Below, piece after piece: positions 7,542 to 15,457 of a stretch of 64,000 nucleotides of DNA. The number at the start of each line of letters is the position of its first letter. Within the stretch, counting starts at the first letter, position 1. The translations under genes and the position numbers were made by a program. The notes beneath the pieces were generated by a model. That model ran no database searches and was not told where the DNA came from. It saw nothing but the letters and a program-made list of their open reading frames with translations. The DNA is from Polaromonas sp. SP1 (GTDB taxonomy: Bacteria > Pseudomonadota > Gammaproteobacteria > Burkholderiales > Burkholderiaceae_C). Where the stretch lies: assembly GCF_003711205.1 (NCBI RefSeq), contig NZ_CP031013.1:3824501-3888500 (forward strand). Reading direction: 5' to 3'.

Positions 7542-9716
7542 ATGCAAAACACGCTCCCGGGCGCACCCGACGCTGCCGGCCTGCAGGCCCCTGAAGACAG
7601 CCAAAGCTGGATGCTGCGCGGCTCCCGGCTTCATGCCGCCGGCCAGCTCGAGCAGGCGCTGATCGCCTTTGAAAAAGCCCTCGCCCTGCAGCCCACCGAC
7701 GTCAATGCCGCCTCGGCCTGCGCCACGCTGCTGTCTGCGCTCTCCCGGCCGATGGCGGCGTACAAGGCACTGCTTTCCGTCGAGGCCCTGCTGCTGGAAA
7801 CCGCCGACGGTGCAGCCAACCTGGCCATCGCGGCCGAAAGCTGCGGCGACCTCGCCCGCGCCAGCATGGCCTACCAGCGCGCATTGGTGCTGGACCCCCA
7901 CCATGGGCGCGCCCTCAACAACGTCGGGCTGATGGCCGCCGCGCAGTCGCAGTGGGAGGCCGCGCTCGAATGCGCCCGCCAATGCCTGGCGCAAGACCCC
8001 GCCCACGCGCCCTACCACGTCAACCTGAGCGACTACCTCTGCGGCGCCCGGCGCTATGCCGAGGCGCTAGCCGTGCTTGAAGCGGCCGCGCTTCGCTTCC
8101 CGGACGACCTGGACATCCGCATCCGCACCGCCGCCGTGCTGGCTTTCAACGGTGACTTTGAAAAGTCCCGCGAAGCAAGACTGCGCTTTGACGCCGCCAC
8201 GCTGGATTACTTCAAGGACTTCCTCTCCCGCTCAATCGCGCCCGCCTACCTCGACCACAGGTTGCGTGGCCCCCAAGGTCAACTCCCCGATGCGTTTCAG
8301 CTCTACACCGGCCAGGCCTTCGAAGCCATGACCGTCTGCGACTGGCGGGACAACGAACGCGCCGCGGCCACGCTGCGGCAAATGCTGGACGACGTCTTGC
8401 GCACCGGCATAGGCCGCGACTGGCGCGACGCGCAGTTCTACGGCCTCATGCTCGGCATGAACGAAGACGAGCTGGCACAGATACGCCGCATCTCGGTGGC
8501 CAGGATCAGCAAAGACCTGCAGTCGCCCCTGCCGCCGTTTGTGCAGCGGCAAAACCCGGTGGGCAAGCGCGACGGGCGCATCCAGATCGGCATCACGGTG
8601 CAAAGCCTGCGCGACGAGCGCCATGCGCACGCCCTCAAACGCCAGCTTGCGCTGCACGACAGCAGCCGCTTTGCCATCCACCTCTATTCACCGACACGGC
8701 ACCCCGAACCCGCGCACAGCGAAATGCTGCAAGCGCACGTCGCCAGCGTGACGGAAATCGCGCACATGTCCGACGTGGAAGCCGCCGCGCGCATGCGGCT
8801 GGACCACCTCGACGTGTTTGTCGACATGACGTTTGACACCGCTTGGTGCCGGCCCGAAATACCCGAGCTGCGCGTGGCGCCGGTGCAAATACGCCAGCTC
8901 ACGTGGCACCGCCACAACCCGCCGCGGCCTTGCGACTACAACATGTCCGACACCTTTGTGCACCCCGACGGGCTGGACCTCACGCCCTACGGCGCCGTCG
9001 TGCGCCTGCCGCACACCTGCTGGCTGGCCACGCATGACGAAGCACCCGAGGCCGGCTGGGACAACCGCGAGAAAGCCGGCCTGCCCGCCGGCGCGCTGGT
9101 GCTCTGCTCGGTGGTGCCGTCGGTCATGCTCGATCCGCAAAGCTTCGCCGCCTGGATGAAAATCCTGCGCTCGCTGCCCGACGCGGTGCTCTGGCTGCCC
9201 GCCTACAGCCTGCCCATTGCCGCCAACCTGGTGCGCGAGGCCAACGCCGCCGGCGTGCATGAAAACCGCCTGCTGTTTGCCAACCGCCTCTCGCGCGTGC
9301 AGACGCTCGCCTGCATGAAGCACGCCGACCTCTTCCTCGACACCCTGCGTTTCAGCGCCAACCAGGGCCTGGAAGACGCCCTGCGCATCGGCGTGCCGGC
9401 CATCACCTGCGCGGGCGACAGCATGGCCTCGCGCCTGGGCGGCAGCATGCTGCGGGCCGCGGGACTAAACCAGTGCGTGATGCAAAGCCCGGACGCCTAT
9501 GTCGCAGAGGCCGTGCGCCTGGGGCGCGACCCGCAAGCGCTGCAGCAGTTAAGGCAGCAGCTGCTGGCCGAAAAAGCCGGCGCGCCGCTCTTTGACCTGG
9601 CCGCGCGCGTTCGGGAATGGGAGGCCGCCTGGGCCCATATGGCTGAGCGCACGCGCGCGGGGCTGGCGCCTGCGGCCTTTGATGTGCCCGCCTCTGCCAG
9701 CACGGCGAAGCTGTAG
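7542..9716 (+). CDS. TPR-containing O-GlcNAc-transferase-type glycosyltransferase (SPINDLY/GT41-like)
   Basis: About 724 residues. Residues 20-230 are TPR-like repeats (QLEQALIAFEKALALQPTDVNAA; ARASMAYQRALVLDPHHGRALNNVG; RYAEALAVLEAAALRFPDD). The rest is a GT-B catalytic region with the GT41-type end: HENRLLFANRLSRVQTLACMKHADLFLDTLRFSANQGLEDALRIGVPAITCAGDSMASRLGGSML. Related enzymes add GlcNAc or glucose to Ser/Thr or Asn of cytoplasmic proteins, including adhesins before export (HMW1C). The ATG at 7542 directly follows CGGAGG, a very short SD spacing. An upstream in-frame ATG at 7452 is possible but overlaps the divergent gene. A protein-glycosylation role for the neighbouring secreted proteins is inferred. 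Confidence 0.75.
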   Translation: MQNTLPGAPDAAGLQAPEDSQSWMLRGSRLHAAGQLEQALIAFEKALALQPTDVNAASACATLLSALSRPMAAYKALLSVEALLLETADGAANLAIAAESCGDLARASMAYQRALVLDPHHGRALNNVGLMAAAQSQWEAALECARQCLAQDPAHAPYHVNLSDYLCGARRYAEALAVLEAAALRFPDDLDIRIRTAAVLAFNGDFEKSREARLRFDAATLDYFKDFLSRSIAPAYLDHRLRGPQGQLPDAFQLYTGQAFEAMTVCDWRDNERAAATLRQMLDDVLRTGIGRDWRDAQFYGLMLGMNEDELAQIRRISVARISKDLQSPLPPFVQRQNPVGKRDGRIQIGITVQSLRDERHAHALKRQLALHDSSRFAIHLYSPTRHPEPAHSEMLQAHVASVTEIAHMSDVEAAARMRLDHLDVFVDMTFDTAWCRPEIPELRVAPVQIRQLTWHRHNPPRPCDYNMSDTFVHPDGLDLTPYGAVVRLPHTCWLATHDEAPEAGWDNREKAGLPAGALVLCSVVPSVMLDPQSFAAWMKILRSLPDAVLWLPAYSLPIAANLVREANAAGVHENRLLFANRLSRVQTLACMKHADLFLDTLRFSANQGLEDALRIGVPAITCAGDSMASRLGGSMLRAAGLNQCVMQSPDAYVAEAVRLGRDPQALQQLRQQLLAEKAGAPLFDLAARVREWEAAWAHMAERTRAGLAPAAFDVPASASTAKL

Positions 9717-9717
9717 C

Positions 9718-9770
9718 GCTATCAATTTAGTAGCTACAAGCCCAGGCAGCGCCTGGGCTAGAGGCACTTT
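9718..9770 (+). repeat. Dispersed Comamonadaceae-type repeat, copy A
   Basis: Starts GCTATCAATTTAGTAGCTAC, with an inverted GCTA/TAGC, followed by a perfect hairpin AGCCCAGGC-agc-GCCTGGGCT and then AGAGGC. It directly follows the stop codon of the TPR transferase and could serve as a transcription terminator with the TTTTT at about 9768. Related copies lie at 18519, 33935, 39134, 43602 and 59728. Confidence 0.7.
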
Positions 9771-9806
9771 TTACTTAAAATTCCGTGAGATCCTGTGAAG
9801 CCGCGC

Positions 9807-10850
9807 TCAGGCCTCACCAGGCGACGCGGGCAGCGCACACACCTCGCCAGTCGGCAGCAACCCCGCCTGCGCTTTCGCTTCAGCAATACCCACAGCACGC
9901 GGCAAAGCCACGCCGTTCTTCACCGCCGTCAGCTCAGCCAGGATGGAGATCGCAATCTCGGGCGGCGTCTTGCTGCCGATGTAAAGGCCGATCGGGCCGT
10001 GCAGCTTGCCCAGCTCTTCGGCCGTCAAGTCGAAGTGCTCGGCCAGCCGCTCACGGCGGCGCTGGTTGTTCAGGCGGGAGCCGATGGCGCCGACGTAAAA
10101 CGCCTCAGAGCGCAGCGCCTCCATCAGCGCCAGGTCGTCCAGCTTGGGGTCGTGCGTCAGCGCAATGACGGCGCAGCGCGCGTCCAGCTTCATGTCGTGC
10201 ACCACGTCGTCCGGCATGCCGGTGGCCAGCTCCACGCCGTCGACCTGCCAGCTGTCACGGTATTCCTCGCGCGGGTCGCACACCGTCACGGCGTAGTCCA
10301 TGCCCTGCGCAATCTGCGCCACAAAGCGCGACAGCTGCCCGGCGCCGATGATCAGCAAACGCCAGCGCGGGCCGTGCAAGGTCACCAGCGCAGCCTCAGA
10401 CACCTGCATGCCCTGGCTGGGCTGGGCCGTGCTGAGCGTGACGGCGCCCGTGTGCAGATCAAGCCGGCGCGCCACCAGTTCACCGGCCTGCAGGCGCTGC
10501 AGCAGTTCGTCAATCCGGCTGGCTTTTGTCAACGGCTCAATCGCCAGCTCAATGGTGCCGCCGCAAGGCAGGCCGAAGCGGCGCGCCTCATCGGCGGAGA
10601 CGCCGTAAGTCACGATGGCCGGCCGCGCCTGGCTCAGGCCTTCGCGGCGGGCGCGGTCAATCATGTCGTCTTCAATGCAGCCGCCTGACACCGAGCCCAC
10701 CACCCGGCCGTCTTCGCAGATGGCCAGCATGGAGCCCTCGGGCCGCGGGCTGGAGCCCCAGGTCTTGAGCACGGTCACCAGCTCGCAGCGCAGCCCGGCG
10801 GCCAGCCACTGCGACGAGGTTTTCAGAACTTCGAGGTCGATGTTGTCCAT
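9807..10850 (-). CDS. xdhC: XdhC-family molybdenum cofactor insertion chaperone
   Basis: 347 residues with the two XdhC/CoxI domains. The N-terminal part has LVTVLKTWGSSPRPEGSMLAI and GSVSGGCIEDD, and a Rossmann-like C-terminal part has LLIIGAGQLSRFVAQIAQGMDYAVTVCDPRE and FYVGAIGSRLNNQRRRERL. Proteins of this family bind the molybdenum cofactor, help its sulfuration or cytosine-dinucleotide form, and load it into xanthine-dehydrogenase-type enzymes in the cytoplasm before Tat export. The gene is 54 bp downstream of the iorB-type large subunit and in the same direction, so it is probably the dedicated maturation factor for that enzyme. The second iorAB pair at 54-57 kb has no such gene beside it and may share this one. 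Confidence 0.88.
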   Translation of the reverse strand: MDNIDLEVLKTSSQWLAAGLRCELVTVLKTWGSSPRPEGSMLAICEDGRVVGSVSGGCIEDDMIDRARREGLSQARPAIVTYGVSADEARRFGLPCGGTIELAIEPLTKASRIDELLQRLQAGELVARRLDLHTGAVTLSTAQPSQGMQVSEAALVTLHGPRWRLLIIGAGQLSRFVAQIAQGMDYAVTVCDPREEYRDSWQVDGVELATGMPDDVVHDMKLDARCAVIALTHDPKLDDLALMEALRSEAFYVGAIGSRLNNQRRRERLAEHFDLTAEELGKLHGPIGLYIGSKTPPEIAISILAELTAVKNGVALPRAVGIAEAKAQAGLLPTGEVCALPASPGEA

Positions 10851-10904
10851 GCGTCAAATGCTAGCAGCCCGCGTCCTTCGGCGCCCCGGCCTGGCGTCAA
10901 TCCC

Positions 10905-13064
10905 TCACGCCTTGGCCAGGTTGTCATTCAGCGGCAGCGTGCGCACGCGCTTGCCGGTGGCGGCAAACACCGCATTGGCCACCGCCGGCGCCACCAGCGC
11001 CGTGGCCGGCTCGCCAATGCCGCCGGGCTTCTCGGTGCTGGGCACCAGCGTGATGTCCATCACCGGCGACTCATGCATGCGCAGCACCGGGTAGTCGCCA
11101 AAATTGGTCTGCTGCACCCGGCCCTTGTCCAGCGTGATCTGGTTGTTCAGCGCCGCCGAGAGGCCAAACACAATGCTCGACTGGATCTGCGCCTGCACCG
11201 TGTCGGGGTTGACCATGCGGCCCAGGTCGGCCACGGTGGTGATCTTGTGCACGGTGATCTGGTTGTCCTTCACCGAGACCTCGGCCACCTGCGCCATGTA
11301 GGTGTCGTAGCCCTCCATCAGCGCGATGCCGCGGCTGCGGCCCGCCGGCGGCGGTGTGCCCCAGCCGGCCTTGTCGGCCGCCATCTTCAGCACATTGGCA
11401 AAGCGCGGTTGTTTCTCGAGCAGCGACATCCGGTAGGCATACGGGTCCTTGCCCGCCGCCAGCGCCATCTCGTCGACAAAACTCTCATTGGCAAACGCGT
11501 TGAGCGCATGGCTGACCGAGCGCCAGTAGCCGGCACGCAGCCCGGTGTCATGGATCACCAGGTCGTACTGCGTGTTCGGGATGTCGTAGGGCATCACGCC
11601 GGCTTCGGCCATGAACGGGTCCAGCGTGTCCTTGGGCAGGCCAAAGGCGCGCTGCGTGATGGACTGCGAGGTCACCTTGAAATTCAGCGCCACCGGTTTG
11701 CCGTCGGCGCCCAGCCCGGCTGAGAGCTGGTTGACGGCCATGGGCCGGTAGAAGTCGTGCGTGGTGTCGTCCTCGCGGCTCCAGATCAGCTTGACGGGCT
11801 TGCCCACGGCCTTGGAGATTTGCGCCGCCTGCACGATGAAGTCGAGCTCCAGCCGCCGGCCAAAGCCGCCGCCCAGGAAGGTCGTCTTCAGCGTGATGTC
11901 TTCAGGCTTGAGGCCCAGCGCCGCCGCCACACTGCCCTCGGCACCCTGCTGGAACTGCGTGGGGCCGATCAGCAGGATCTTGCCGTTCTTGAAGTCGGCC
12001 GTGAAGTTCATCGGCTCCAGCGTGGCGTGCGCCAACAGCGGCGAGACATACTCGGCTTTCACCGTCCTGGCCGCGCCCTTCATCGCGCCCGCCGCATCGC
12101 CCTTGGCCGGCACGATCGGGATCAGCTTGCCGCTGTCCGCCGCTTTGCGGATGCCGTCCAGCATGTTGGCGTTGTTGATGGCCGCGACCGGGCCTTCGTC
12201 CCATTGCACCGTCAGCGCCTGGCGCGCCTTGTAGGCATGCCAGTAGCTGTCGGCCACCACGGCCACGCCGTCCGGGATCTGCACCACGTCGATCACGCCG
12301 GGCATGGCTTTGGCCTTCGCTGCATCAAAGCTCGTGACCTTCCCGCCGATGACCGGGCATTGCTCCAGGCTGGCGTAGACCATGCCGGGCAGCTTCACGT
12401 CGATACCGAACTCGGCCGTGCCGTTGACCTTCATCGGCGTGTCCAGCCGCTTGGTGGGCTTGCCGATCACGGTGAAGTCTTTCGGGTCTTTCAACGCCAC
12501 GTTTTCCGGCACCGGCAACTTCGAAGCCGCCTCGGCCAGCGAGCCGTAAGTCGCCTTCTTGCCGTTGGGCCCGATCACCATGCCGTTTTCGGCCTTCAGC
12601 GTCGAGGCATCGACGTTCCACTTAGCAGCCGCCGCCGACACGAGCATGGTGCGCACCTGCGCGCCCGCAATGCGCAGCTTCTCCCAGCCGTCCCGCACCG
12701 AGGTCGAGCCACCGGTGATCTGCGCGCCCAGCAGTGCATTGGTATAGACCTTGCCCGGAGGCGCAATCGCCACCTTGATCTTGCGGATATCGACATTGAG
12801 CTCTTCAGCAATCAGCATGGGCATCGACGTGTACACGCCCTGCCCCATCTCGGAACGCGCCGACAGCAGCGTGATGGTGTTGTCGTCGGCAATGTGCACC
12901 CAGGCATTGGGTGTGTAGAGCGTTCCGGCCGCCTGCGCGGCCGACGGAACACCCAGCGATACACCCAGCATCAAGCCGCCGCCGGCCACCGTCAGCGCGG
13001 ACGATGTCTTGAGGAAAGTGCGGCGGTTTGGAGAAACCAGTGAAGTCAATGAGGTGATAGTCAT
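10905..13064 (-). CDS. iorB: Molybdenum hydroxylase large subunit (isoquinoline 1-oxidoreductase beta type), copy 1
   Basis: 719 residues of the xanthine-dehydrogenase molybdopterin-binding family. A twin-arginine signal (PNRRTFLKTSSALTVAGG) precedes a mature protein starting near AQAAGTL, so the enzyme works in the periplasm. Family marks are SEMGQGVYTSMPMLIAEEL, the cofactor loop [15 protein letters not shown], and the C-terminal GGIGEPATALVAPA, whose Glu is the catalytic base in this superfamily. The small Fe-S subunit is encoded 11 bp upstream and XdhC 54 bp downstream. Relatives hydroxylate N-heterocycles or oxidise aldehydes and pass electrons to cytochrome c. The substrate cannot be read from sequence, so the symbol denotes the family only. 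Confidence 0.85.
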   Translation of the reverse strand: MTITSLTSLVSPNRRTFLKTSSALTVAGGGLMLGVSLGVPSAAQAAGTLYTPNAWVHIADDNTITLLSARSEMGQGVYTSMPMLIAEELNVDIRKIKVAIAPPGKVYTNALLGAQITGGSTSVRDGWEKLRIAGAQVRTMLVSAAAAKWNVDASTLKAENGMVIGPNGKKATYGSLAEAASKLPVPENVALKDPKDFTVIGKPTKRLDTPMKVNGTAEFGIDVKLPGMVYASLEQCPVIGGKVTSFDAAKAKAMPGVIDVVQIPDGVAVVADSYWHAYKARQALTVQWDEGPVAAINNANMLDGIRKAADSGKLIPIVPAKGDAAGAMKGAARTVKAEYVSPLLAHATLEPMNFTADFKNGKILLIGPTQFQQGAEGSVAAALGLKPEDITLKTTFLGGGFGRRLELDFIVQAAQISKAVGKPVKLIWSREDDTTHDFYRPMAVNQLSAGLGADGKPVALNFKVTSQSITQRAFGLPKDTLDPFMAEAGVMPYDIPNTQYDLVIHDTGLRAGYWRSVSHALNAFANESFVDEMALAAGKDPYAYRMSLLEKQPRFANVLKMAADKAGWGTPPPAGRSRGIALMEGYDTYMAQVAEVSVKDNQITVHKITTVADLGRMVNPDTVQAQIQSSIVFGLSAALNNQITLDKGRVQQTNFGDYPVLRMHESPVMDITLVPSTEKPGGIGEPATALVAPAVANAVFAATGKRVRTLPLNDNLAKA

Positions 13065-13075
13065 GATCGTTCTCC

Positions 13076-13540
13076 TCAGGCTTTACGCATCGTGGAAGCA
13101 GCATCCTTGATCGCCGCCTTGATGCGCGGGTAGGTGCCGCAGCGGCAGATGTTGCCGCTCATCGCCGCATCAATGTCGGCGTCGCTCGGGTTTTTGTTGC
13201 CCTTGAGCAAGGCCGCTGCGCTCATCAGTTGCCCTGACTGGCAGTAGCCGCACTGCGGCACATCGTGTTTGATCCACGCCACCTGCAGAGGGTGCGTGTT
13301 GTTGCGCGACAGGCTTTCAATCGTCGCCACCTTCTGCCCGGCGGCTGCAGACAGCGGTGTTTGACACGATCGCACCGGGTTGCCATTGAGGTGCACGGTG
13401 CACGCGCCGCACAGCGCAGCGCCACATCCAAACTTGGTGCCGGTCATGCCCAGCTCATCGCGTATCACCCACAAGAGGGGTGTGTCGGGTTCAGCATTAA
13501 CGGAAACGGCGCGGCCGTTCACGTTGAGTTTTGTTGTCAT
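13076..13540 (-). CDS. iorA: (2Fe-2S) small subunit of molybdenum hydroxylase, copy 1
   Basis: 154 residues. The N-terminal plant-type ferredoxin domain has [23 protein letters not shown] as its four-Cys cluster loop. The C-terminal helical domain has PQCGYCQSG and [11 protein letters not shown] for the second 2Fe-2S cluster next to the molybdenum site. It carries no signal peptide, so it would be exported as a passenger of the Tat-signal-bearing large subunit encoded 11 bp downstream. It is the first gene of the leftward iorA-iorB-xdhC operon. Start ATG has AAGGAAC upstream. Confidence 0.88.
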   Translation of the reverse strand: MTTKLNVNGRAVSVNAEPDTPLLWVIRDELGMTGTKFGCGAALCGACTVHLNGNPVRSCQTPLSAAAGQKVATIESLSRNNTHPLQVAWIKHDVPQCGYCQSGQLMSAAALLKGNKNPSDADIDAAMSGNICRCGTYPRIKAAIKDAASTMRKA

Positions 13541-13855
13541 GGTGGGGGTTCCTTTTAGCCGCTGCCTTACTCGTCGTAATCACAGAATCCGGCAGGCCCC
13601 TCCAAAAAGTCAGCTGTTCAGCGACTCACCCAGCGACTACCCGAAGGCCTTGCGCAGGTCATGCTATGACTGGGGTTTAGGGGGTGTCTGGGTAGAAACC
13701 CTTGGCTGAAACAAAGTCTCAATACTTTTTCTCAAGATGAGACATTGGCGATTAGTTCATTTGATTCATCAATTAGAGGAGGCGCCTCTTCCTGCGCCTC
13801 CCTAAACTGAGCTATGTGACCGTTTACCGGTGCGCCATAGGTCTGCTTCAACCCG
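13541..13855. promoter_or_regulatory. Divergent intergenic region between iorA and the HEPN-like gene, with hairpins
   Basis: No gene is visible in these 315 bases. Base composition drops from GC-rich to AT-richer along it, marking the left edge of the islet. There is a perfect 8-bp stem, GGAGGCGC (13778-13785) with GCGCCTCC (13794-13801) and an 8-nt loop. A weaker inverted repeat GTCTCA/TGAGAC lies around 13716-13743. Promoters for both flanking genes must lie here, but I do not see a convincing -35/-10 pair. Confidence 0.5.
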
Positions 13856-14635
13856 ATGATGCCCTTAAGTCTGAACTCAAGCATGGAACAAAAAGCTCAA
13901 CTATCTTTTTCTCACACCGTCGACTACGCATTCGTCGAGACTGCACTGAAGGCCCGATGGGAACCATTCTCTGAATTGGAGACGGAATTCCACTCATTCG
14001 TACCTAAAACCATCCAAGACTTCGCTGAATATCGCAACTCTGAACTGGATAGATTAAAAGCACTAAATCCAGACTCTCCAGCGGAAGATCTCCTAAAGTT
14101 GATTGACGGTCAAATTCGTGCGCACGCGAATCCCGAATATCAAGTTTTCCGCCGCTTCACAGATCGCGTTATGGCTGAGTACGTAACCATCGCATTTCTC
14201 TCGCACGCGCTTTCAGAGTCAGCGATCAATGCCATTCTCGCAATTGGCCTAGCAACATCTGGAACTGAAGAACTTTTTAGTCTGCTGGAGCGCGCTGAAA
14301 TCAAAGAAAAGTGGATTGCCGGCCCTAAAGCATTTCATCCCTCTTACACGCTCCCCAAGAACACCGCGCTCTATCAAACACTGCAAAAACTGACGCGACA
14401 ACGAAACGCGTTCGTCCATCACAAAATCGAGATTGAAATGGAAGGGAAAGTAAAACTGGAAGGATCTCGTCTTGACCGACTTCCTTTGAGTGAACAGCTT
14501 TCTTGGATGAGGCGATTTTTAAGTTTGCCCTACGATTTGGCGAATCACGCGGGGAGAGAAATTCCATCCTTCCCGGGGTTGATCCTCTATGACAGCGGTC
14601 CAATCCAGCGTTTCCCCCCTCATCTTCTAACTTAA
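13856..14635 (+). CDS. Unknown protein with HEPN-like R-x4-H motif
   Basis: 259 residues, mostly helical, no signal peptide or membrane segment. I do not recognise the family. Near residues 180-190 the segment LTRQRNAFVHHK contains R183-N-A-F-V-H188, the R-x4-H pattern (often RN at its start) that forms the active site of HEPN RNases. It sits at the end of a helix after a leucine-rich helical region, as in HEPN folds. Base composition is clearly AT-richer than both flanks. The gene is followed after 49 bp by a probable nuclease gene. Start is uncertain: an ATG at 13883 is an alternative and neither has a strong ribosome site. A toxin or defence RNase role is a hypothesis. Confidence 0.55.
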   Translation: MMPLSLNSSMEQKAQLSFSHTVDYAFVETALKARWEPFSELETEFHSFVPKTIQDFAEYRNSELDRLKALNPDSPAEDLLKLIDGQIRAHANPEYQVFRRFTDRVMAEYVTIAFLSHALSESAINAILAIGLATSGTEELFSLLERAEIKEKWIAGPKAFHPSYTLPKNTALYQTLQKLTRQRNAFVHHKIEIEMEGKVKLEGSRLDRLPLSEQLSWMRRFLSLPYDLANHAGREIPSFPGLILYDSGPIQRFPPHLLT

Positions 14636-14684
14636 GTCACTTCCGCCATACCGGGCGGCTTATGTCAGGTAACAAGGTTTACTT

Positions 14685-15416
14685 ATGAGAATCGAAAATT
14701 ATTTTCGGTCGATTTCCGCAGAACTCGATGCTCTAAAAAATCGAGTGCGACACATGATAGAAGACCATCACTGGCCGACAGATGGAGAATGGAAAGAGTC
14801 AGTTCTTCGATCAATTATTCGCCGAAGCGCTCCAGCTTCTGTTTCGGTTGGGCGAGGTTTTGTTGTCACAGCCACCGGTTGCACCACTCAATTAGATATT
14901 TTGATTCACGACAATTCTCATCCGGTTCTATATAGGGATGGAGACTTAGTATTTGTATCTCCAGCTGCATGTTTGGCGATTATCGAAGTCAAATCAAAAT
15001 TGACAACTACGAATTTTCGCGACGCAAGCGATCAACTGGCTACTGCCGCCGGTTTTGTGAGACATGCTCCGGGAGGAAGAAATATATTTGCCGGCTTATT
15101 TGCTTACGAGCTATCAGGCTCTCGTCCAGAAAGAATTCTCGACAGCCTAGCAGCGTCGGCAAACGGAGACATGCACCGAGTTATTGATCATGTCGCGCTA
15201 GGAGAAGACCATTTCATTAAATGGTGGCACACAACGCCTGAACGCCCAAGACAATTGCACGAATCGTGGCACGCATATCGACTTCGAGAAATGGCGGCTG
15301 GATATTTTGTGCATAACTTACTTATGCACCTCAGTCCGGACAAAGAGAATGATCAAACAATCTGGTTTCCCGAGCAATCAAAAGAGGCTCATGTCCTTTC
15401 GCGACATGGCCTTTAG
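14685..15416 (+). CDS. DUF6602-type PD-(D/E)XK nuclease-like protein
   Basis: 243 residues. Residues 35-105 follow the restriction-endonuclease-fold layout: Glu39 in a first helix (EWKESVLRSIIRR), strands around SVSVGRGFVV, Asp71 in TTQLDILIHD, and Glu101-x-Lys103 in CLAIIEVKSKL. The D...ExK trio is what PD-(D/E)XK enzymes use to bind metal. The remainder is helical with WWHTTPERP and no other recognised domain. It resembles the DUF6602 family as I recall it. Translation starts after AAGG. With the HEPN-like gene it forms a compact AT-rich two-gene islet between iorA and prpE, suggesting a transferred toxin or anti-phage module. That role is inference. Confidence 0.6.
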   Translation: MRIENYFRSISAELDALKNRVRHMIEDHHWPTDGEWKESVLRSIIRRSAPASVSVGRGFVVTATGCTTQLDILIHDNSHPVLYRDGDLVFVSPAACLAIIEVKSKLTTTNFRDASDQLATAAGFVRHAPGGRNIFAGLFAYELSGSRPERILDSLAASANGDMHRVIDHVALGEDHFIKWWHTTPERPRQLHESWHAYRLREMAAGYFVHNLLMHLSPDKENDQTIWFPEQSKEAHVLSRHGL

Positions 15417-15457
15417 GAATTTGTCCCGGACGACCTACCCCACATGATCACAGTGGC

